Origin: Clostridia bacterium
GTDB taxonomy: Bacteria; Bacillota; Clostridia; Christensenellales; CAG-917
Length of the DNA stretch: 17,198 nt
Assembly (NCBI GenBank): GCA_900754695.1
Contig: CAAEDU010000086.1
Span: 1 to 17,198, forward strand
Reading direction: 5' to 3'
This document shows, one piece after another, positions 12,897 to 17,198 of the stretch. The notes beneath the pieces are model-generated. The model was not told the DNA's origin and did no database searches. It was given only the letters and a program-made list of their open reading frames with translations. The translations under genes and the position numbers were made by a program. Every line of letters begins with the position of its first letter. Within the stretch, counting starts at the first letter, position 1.

Positions 12897-14702
12897 ATGA
12901 AACTCAAAGACAGAAAGAACATCCCGCAGGAGTACAAGTGGAGGCTTGAAGACATCTTCCCCGACAACGAGGCGTGGGAGGAGTGCTTTTTCGCGCTCTC
13001 GGAGCGCATGGGGAGGATCGCGTCCTACAAGGGGAAACTCGCGGACGAGGACGCGCTCTTCGAGTGTCTCACCCTCTCCACATCTCTCTCGCACGACCTT
13101 GGCAAACTCTATCAGTACGCGCGCATGCGCCGCGACGAGGACTCCCGCGTCTCCCTCTATCAGGGCATGACGGACAGGGCGGACAACGTCGCCGTCAAGC
13201 TCTCCTCGCTCTCGGCGTTCATCATGCCGGAACTCGCGGCGATGAGCACGGAAAAGCTCCGCGAGCTCGCGGGGAAGAAGAGGTTTGCGGACTATTCCGT
13301 CGTCCTTTCGGAGATCGTCCGCAACAAGGCGATCATCCTCTCGGACAAGGAGGAGACGCTGCTGCGCGAGGCGGGCATCTTCGCGGACAACGCGGAGGAA
13401 GTGTTCACCATGTTCGACAACGCGGACGTGAAGTTCGCGCCCGTCACGGACGACAAGGGCAGGGAAGTGGAGATGAGCCACGGCAACTATTCTCTCCTGC
13501 TGCAGAACCCCTCGCAGGAAGTGAGGCGGGCGGCTTTCGGGAGCATGTTCGAGGCTTATCGCGACCACATCAACACCCTTGCCGCCAACTACGCCGGCAA
13601 CGTGAAAAAGGACTGGTTCTTTGCCAAGATCCGCGGTTTCAGATCCTCTATGGAGCGCAGCATGTTTGCGGAAAACGTGCCGCCCACCTGCTACGGCAAG
13701 CTGCTCGAAGCGGTGGGCAAAGGCACCAAAGCCATGCACCGCTACATCGCTTTAAGGCGCAGGATGCTGGGCGTGAAGGAGCTCAATATGTACGACCTCC
13801 ACGTCCCGCTCGTCGACGAGGCAAAACTTTCCATGCCGTACGAAAAGGCGGTTGAAACGGTCAGATCGGCACTTAAAGTGATGGGTAAGGAATATTCCGA
13901 CATCCTCGCCTCCGCTTTCACGGACGGGTGGATCGACGTCTTCGAGAACCGCGGCAAGAAGTCCGGGGCATATAGCTGGGGGTGCTACGGAGTGCATCCT
14001 TTCGTGCTGCTGAACTACACCGGGACCTCCCACGACGTCTTCACCATCGCGCACGAGCTCGGGCACGCCATGCACTCCTATTTCTCCAACGCGGCACAGC
14101 CCGAGGAGAAGGCGGGATATGAGATCTTCGTCGCGGAGATCGCGTCAACGGTCAACGAGGTGCTCCTGCTCAAACACCTTCTGAAGACCGCGACGGGCAA
14201 GACCCGCACCTATCTTCTCAGCTATTATCTGGACATGTTCCGCACCACGCTCTTCCGTCAGACGATGTTTGCGGAGTTCGAGGCGGAGGCGCACGCCATG
14301 GCGGAAAAGGGAGAGCCTTTGACCGCCGACGCACTTTCCTCGGCGTATTACGCGCTCAACAAGAAGTATTACGGCAGAGCGGTGAAGCACAACGACCTCA
14401 TCCGCTACGAGTGGGCGCGCATCCCGCACTTTTACAGTTCCTTCTATGTCTACAAGTACGCGACGGGGCTCACCGCAGCCGTCACCATCGCGGACAACAT
14501 CCTGGAGAGGGGAGCGGAGTATTTCGAAAAGTACAAGAGCTTCCTTTCCGCGGGCGGGAGCATGCCTCCTCTCGACATCCTGCGGCTTGCAGAAGTCGAC
14601 CTCGAGACGGACGCGCCCTACGAGCGCGCGATGAAGGAGTTCGCATCGACGCTGGACGCCCTCGAGAGCGATTTTGAAAGCGGCGGGGAGAAGCGCAAAT
14701 GA
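12897..14702 (+). CDS. pepF: Oligoendopeptidase F, M3B family zinc peptidase
   Basis: This is a cytoplasmic zinc metallopeptidase that cuts short peptides internally, feeding peptide recycling. The 601 residues fit PepF. It opens with the family-typical PQEYKWRLEDIFPDNEAWE (10-28). The long helical N-terminal lobe follows, and then the catalytic core TIAHELGHAMHSY: His386, Glu387 and His390 form HExxH, and Glu414 in VAEIASTVNE is the third zinc ligand. GAYSWGCYGVHPFVLLNYTG just before it is the conserved substrate-side segment, and KYATGLTAAVTIA near the C-terminus is also typical. I start at 12897 because AGGAG is correctly spaced; an in-frame ATG at 12867 sits in a hairpin and would add ten non-family residues. 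The TGA overlaps the next ATG (ATGA), linking it to the small membrane protein and dnaB. Confidence 0.94.
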   Translation: MKLKDRKNIPQEYKWRLEDIFPDNEAWEECFFALSERMGRIASYKGKLADEDALFECLTLSTSLSHDLGKLYQYARMRRDEDSRVSLYQGMTDRADNVAVKLSSLSAFIMPELAAMSTEKLRELAGKKRFADYSVVLSEIVRNKAIILSDKEETLLREAGIFADNAEEVFTMFDNADVKFAPVTDDKGREVEMSHGNYSLLLQNPSQEVRRAAFGSMFEAYRDHINTLAANYAGNVKKDWFFAKIRGFRSSMERSMFAENVPPTCYGKLLEAVGKGTKAMHRYIALRRRMLGVKELNMYDLHVPLVDEAKLSMPYEKAVETVRSALKVMGKEYSDILASAFTDGWIDVFENRGKKSGAYSWGCYGVHPFVLLNYTGTSHDVFTIAHELGHAMHSYFSNAAQPEEKAGYEIFVAEIASTVNEVLLLKHLLKTATGKTRTYLLSYYLDMFRTTLFRQTMFAEFEAEAHAMAEKGEPLTADALSSAYYALNKKYYGRAVKHNDLIRYEWARIPHFYSSFYVYKYATGLTAAVTIADNILERGAEYFEKYKSFLSAGGSMPPLDILRLAEVDLETDAPYERAMKEFASTLDALESDFESGGEKRK

Positions 14703-15316
14703 CGCGCGGGACGGTGTCGGGGATGCGGATGCTTGCCGCGGCGGTCGTCGCCGTCCTGCTTTTTGCCGCCCTTTTCGCTCCCTCGGCGCCCGTCGCGTCG
14801 GCGGGGGAGAGCGACCTCGTCCTCTACGCATGGGGACGGGGAGAGAACGGCGAGATCTTCGCCTTCTTCACGGTCAACGCGAGCGCCGGGAGCTACGCCT
14901 CCGTCCCGTGCACTACCTCTTCCTACACCACCCAAGAGGAGTTTTACCGTGACAGTCACTACGAAGTGACTTTCGACGCGGGCGAGGCTGCCGCGGCGGC
15001 GCTCGCCGCCGCACCCGAGGATCTTGCGGTGACGGAAGATAACTTGAAAATCGTTTTCGTGTATGCTACAATGTACGAAAGCATAGTTTCCAATGCCGAG
15101 AAGTCGGAGCAGGACGGAGTGTGGATGCACACTCTTGCGGTCTCTCCCGATGACGGAACGGTGACTTTCGCCGCGTCGTCGAGAGGCGCGAAGAGCGAAA
15201 ATTGGTACGCTTTGCTCATCGGTGCCGCCGTGCTCTGCATCGCGGCTGCCGCTGCGGGGATCGCGGCGGCGAGGAGTGTGAAATGCCGGAAAAACAGAAC
15301 CAGACCTACAGAGTGA
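14699..15316 (+). CDS. Small secreted type I membrane protein, function unknown
   Basis: This 205-residue protein is not recognised. It begins with a signal peptide (hydrophobic core about 11-27, likely cleavage after APVASA near residue 35). An outer domain of about 130 residues follows, including the Tyr- and Val-rich block KIVFVYATMYESIV. It ends with one membrane helix (about 170-191) and a basic tail RSVKCRKNR that acts as a stop-transfer signal. The outer domain has only one Cys (71) and no catalytic motif was seen. GGGGAG eight bases before the ATG supports the start, although ATGs at codons 9 and 11 are possible alternatives. It overlaps pepF by four bases and dnaB by 34, so its translation is probably coupled to both. 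Codon choice and GC content look like the neighbours, giving no sign of transfer. Confidence 0.75.
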   Translation: MTRGTVSGMRMLAAAVVAVLLFAALFAPSAPVASAGESDLVLYAWGRGENGEIFAFFTVNASAGSYASVPCTTSSYTTQEEFYRDSHYEVTFDAGEAAAAALAAAPEDLAVTEDNLKIVFVYATMYESIVSNAEKSEQDGVWMHTLAVSPDDGTVTFAASSRGAKSENWYALLIGAAVLCIAAAAAGIAAARSVKCRKNRTRPTE

Positions 15317-16992
15317 TGCCCCACAACGCGGAAGCGGAGGAGGCGTTGCTCGGCTCCATCCTCATCGACACCCGCACGGCGGATCAGCTCGTGCCGTCTC
15401 TTCGCGCAGAGGATTTTTACAGCACGGCGAACCGCACCGTCTTCGCCGCGATGCGCGCCCTTTTGGACGAGAGCGTCGTGGTGGACGTCGTGTCCGTCGC
15501 GGACAGGCTCATGCTGGAAGGCAAGCTGGACGAGGTGGGCGGCATGGATTATCTCGCCTCCCTCACCGAGAGCATCCCGTCCTCGGCGGGCGCCGACCAC
15601 TATGCGGACATCGTCAAGCGCGACGCGCTCATCCGCCGCGTCATCTCGGCGGGCAACAACATCGTGCAGGCGGGCTATAAGTCCGTGAGCGGCACGGACG
15701 CGCTGCTCAACGCCGAGAAGGAGATCTATTCCATCTCCGAGGATATCACCGAAAAGGATCTCGTTCATGCCGCCGACGCTCTCGGCGACGTGATGAAGAG
15801 CATACAGGACGCGCAGGCGGGCGTCGCAAAGCCGGACGCGATCTTCACCGATTTCCCCTCGCTGGACAGGATGTCGCACGGCTTCAAGGCGGGCGAGCTC
15901 ATCCTCGTCGCGGCGCGCCCGTCCGTGGGAAAGACGGCGTTCGCGCTCAACCTTGCCGCCAACGCCTGCCTCAAACACGACAAGACGGTGGCGGTCTTCT
16001 CCCTCGAGATGCCCGCGCAGCTCCTTGTCAAGCGTATGCTCGCGCATGTCTCGGGCTGTTCCCTCTCGCTGATGGATTCGGTGGGCGGGCTGTCGGGCGC
16101 CGCCACGGGCAAGCTCTATGACGCCTATCGCAGGCTGCTTTCCGCCAAACTTTTCATCGACGACTATTCCATGAACACCCCCGTGGACGTGCTCTCCAAG
16201 TGCCGCAGGCTCAAACGCGACCAGGGGCTCGACCTCGTCATCATCGACTATCTCCAGCTCATGACCGCGGGCGGCAGCGGCAGGTCCAACGAGAGCAGAC
16301 AGGTGGAAGTCAGCGAGATGTCCAGAAGCATGAAGGTGTACGCCAAGGAACTCGGCGTCCCCATCATACTGCTTTCGCAGATGTCCCGAGGCGTGGAGAC
16401 GCGCCCCGATCACACCCCCAAACTCAGCGACCTCAGAGAGTCCGGCGCCATCGAGCAGGACGCGGATATGGTCATGTTCCTGCACCGCGCGGGGAAATAC
16501 GATCCCACCATCCCGGACGACCTCGTCCAGCTCATCGTGGGCAAGAACCGCAACGGCGAGACCGGTGAAGTGGAGCTGCAATGGGAAGGCGCCACCACCT
16601 CCTTCCGCGAGTGTGTCCCCGGCGAACAGCGCGCCGAAAGGAAAGAGCAGCCCCGTCCCGAATACGCCGCTCCTTCCGCCGAAAAGGAGGAGGAAGAGGA
16701 GGTCTTCGAGCGCGAAGAGGCGGAGACGGACAACGGTCTGATGCCCTTTGCGAAGGCAGCGGAGAGCGCGGAGGACGACGCTCCCTTCGACCACGCCGAG
16801 AGCGACGTGACGGAAAGCGCCGCCCCCGACGAAGCGTTCACGGAAGCGGAAGAGGAGCTCGGCGACGAGGAATATAAGGACGAATACGAGGACGAGGAGG
16901 ATGAAGCCGAAGCCCTCGAAGAGGAATACGAAGACGAGTACGACGACGATTTCGAGGAGGGCGAAGAGGAGGGCGGAGACCTTCCGTTCTGA
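15283..16992 (+). CDS. dnaB: Replicative DNA helicase DnaB with acidic C-terminal extension
   Basis: This is the hexameric ATP-driven helicase that unwinds DNA ahead of the replication fork and binds primase. The 569 residues comprise the N-terminal domain (about 10-110, from PHNAEAEEALLGSIL), a linker helix, and the RecA-like motor (about 180-444). Visible motifs are Walker A ARPSVGKT (211-218), Walker B LVIIDYLQLM (Asp322), the DNA-binding-loop region and SQMSRGVE (365-372), ESGAIEQDADMV (386-397), and the arginine finger in KNRNGETG (Arg423). An unusual tail of 125 residues (445-569) follows, with 33 Asp/Glu in the last 56, ending GGDLPF, which resembles an SSB tip. The ATG at 15283 has GAGGAG six bases upstream and matches the family start; an in-frame ATG at 15202 would add unrelated residues. 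It overlaps the preceding gene by 34 bases and is followed by two hairpins. Confidence 0.95.
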   Translation: MPEKQNQTYRVMPHNAEAEEALLGSILIDTRTADQLVPSLRAEDFYSTANRTVFAAMRALLDESVVVDVVSVADRLMLEGKLDEVGGMDYLASLTESIPSSAGADHYADIVKRDALIRRVISAGNNIVQAGYKSVSGTDALLNAEKEIYSISEDITEKDLVHAADALGDVMKSIQDAQAGVAKPDAIFTDFPSLDRMSHGFKAGELILVAARPSVGKTAFALNLAANACLKHDKTVAVFSLEMPAQLLVKRMLAHVSGCSLSLMDSVGGLSGAATGKLYDAYRRLLSAKLFIDDYSMNTPVDVLSKCRRLKRDQGLDLVIIDYLQLMTAGGSGRSNESRQVEVSEMSRSMKVYAKELGVPIILLSQMSRGVETRPDHTPKLSDLRESGAIEQDADMVMFLHRAGKYDPTIPDDLVQLIVGKNRNGETGEVELQWEGATTSFRECVPGEQRAERKEQPRPEYAAPSAEKEEEEEVFEREEAETDNGLMPFAKAAESAEDDAPFDHAESDVTESAAPDEAFTEAEEELGDEEYKDEYEDEEDEAEALEEEYEDEYDDDFEEGEEEGGDLPF

Positions 16993-17003
16993 CGAGGCAG
17001 CCG

Positions 17004-17020
17004 CGCAGGCGGCGCCTGCG
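17004..17020 (+). other. First hairpin after dnaB
   Basis: CGCAGGC (17004-17010) pairs perfectly with GCCTGCG (17014-17020) around a three-base loop, 11 bases past the dnaB stop. No T-run follows, so it may protect the mRNA end or assist the terminator just downstream. Confidence 0.5.
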
Positions 17021-17032
17021 ATATGTTGTGTG

Positions 17033-17055
17033 AAGCGGCGCGGTGCGCCGCTTTT
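17033..17055 (+). terminator. Intrinsic terminator of the pepF-dnaB unit
   Basis: AAGCGGCGC (17033-17041) pairs perfectly with GCGCCGCTT (17045-17053) around GGT, and the stem runs into TTTT (17052-17055). It starts 41 bases after the dnaB stop codon. Confidence 0.8.
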
Positions 17056-17056
17056 C

Positions 17057-17136
17057 ATATGCCGGACAGGAATAATACGATTCAGCCTCGGAGCAATTCT
17101 TTTCGGCGCTTTTACACAGCCGAAACTTGACAATAT
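17057..17136 (-). repeat. Intergenic dispersed repeat, copy B
   Basis: Read on the minus strand from 17136, this matches copy A at 12741-12820. The same first hairpin forms with TTTCGG and CCGAAA, where copy A has TTCCGG and CCGGAA: one pair is changed on both sides (U-A to C-G) so pairing is kept. The second hairpin of copy A is not preserved. It lies just beyond the dnaB terminator. From 17137 to the window end I see no gene or further structure; a TTGACA at 17127-17132 has no partner -10 box. Confidence 0.6.
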
Positions 17137-17198
17137 GTAAACTATTGCCTGCGTTCCGCCGGAGCAAAATCATCCGAAAATCTCTTGCTCTGAGGTGC

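Noticed and set aside
15202..15282. Upstream in-frame extension of dnaB by 27 residues
   Set aside because: It has no ribosome site and reads as a frame-shifted copy of the preceding membrane protein; GAGGAG lies before the ATG at 15283.
17073..17080. TAATACGA resembling the core of a phage T7 promoter
   Set aside because: The match breaks down after eight bases, the initiating sequence is absent, and it lies inside the dispersed repeat.
17127..17132. Perfect TTGACA as the -35 box of a downstream gene
   Set aside because: The bases 16-18 further on are GC-rich and contain no -10 box; the hexamer is part of repeat copy B.
16838..17173. Minus-strand small ORF across repeat copy B, with a peptide similar to that encoded by copy A (shared IVKFRLC)
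   Set aside because: The similarity comes from the shared DNA repeat; copy A has an in-frame TAA directly after this segment and neither has a ribosome site, so a real peptide is unlikely.

Overview
The window is 17.2 kb of GC-rich, gene-dense bacterial chromosome. The best fit is an uncultured member of the Clostridia (Firmicutes). Pointers are a Gram-positive-type parE-parC pair, a UPF0371/DUF1846 protein, an M3B oligoendopeptidase F, an MntE-like cation exporter and strong GGAGG-type ribosome binding sites. The exact lineage cannot be read from this sequence. No rRNA, tRNA, CRISPR array, transposase or phage gene is visible, so this looks like ordinary core chromosome rather than an island.

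Layout. Minus strand, 1-2825: the start of a membrane protein that runs off the left edge, apparently transcribed as a leaderless mRNA; a membrane-anchored protein of unknown function (478-1782); and murG (1746-2825), which overlaps it by 37 bp. Plus strand, 2969-3898: a serine alpha/beta hydrolase of the monoacylglycerol-lipase type with its own promoter and a strong terminator. Plus strand, 4124-8528: parE and parC, the two subunits of topoisomerase IV, behind an extended -10 promoter. Plus strand, 8609-12647: a DUF1846 protein, a manganese-type cation diffusion facilitator and a membrane-anchored calcineurin-like phosphoesterase, closed by a 14-bp perfect terminator stem. The exporter and phosphoesterase genes share an ATGA overlap. 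Plus strand, 12897-16992: oligoendopeptidase F, a small type I membrane protein of unknown function and the replicative helicase dnaB, with overlapping ends, followed by two hairpins, the second a terminator.

How the genes fit together: three products act in chromosome replication and topology (ParE, ParC, DnaB). One builds the cell wall (MurG), one handles metal ions (the exporter), and several act at or outside the membrane.

Most worth a second look: (1) DnaB carries a 125-residue, strongly acidic extra tail ending in Gly-Gly-Asp-Leu-Pro-Phe, which resembles the C-terminal tip of single-stranded DNA-binding protein (SSB). (2) ParC has glycine where most type IIA topoisomerases have the acidic residue that helps anchor fluoroquinolones. 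(3) An approximately 80-bp structured repeat occurs in two intergenic spaces, with a base-pair-preserving change between copies. (4) The leftmost gene has a near-consensus promoter whose predicted start point falls on its ATG.
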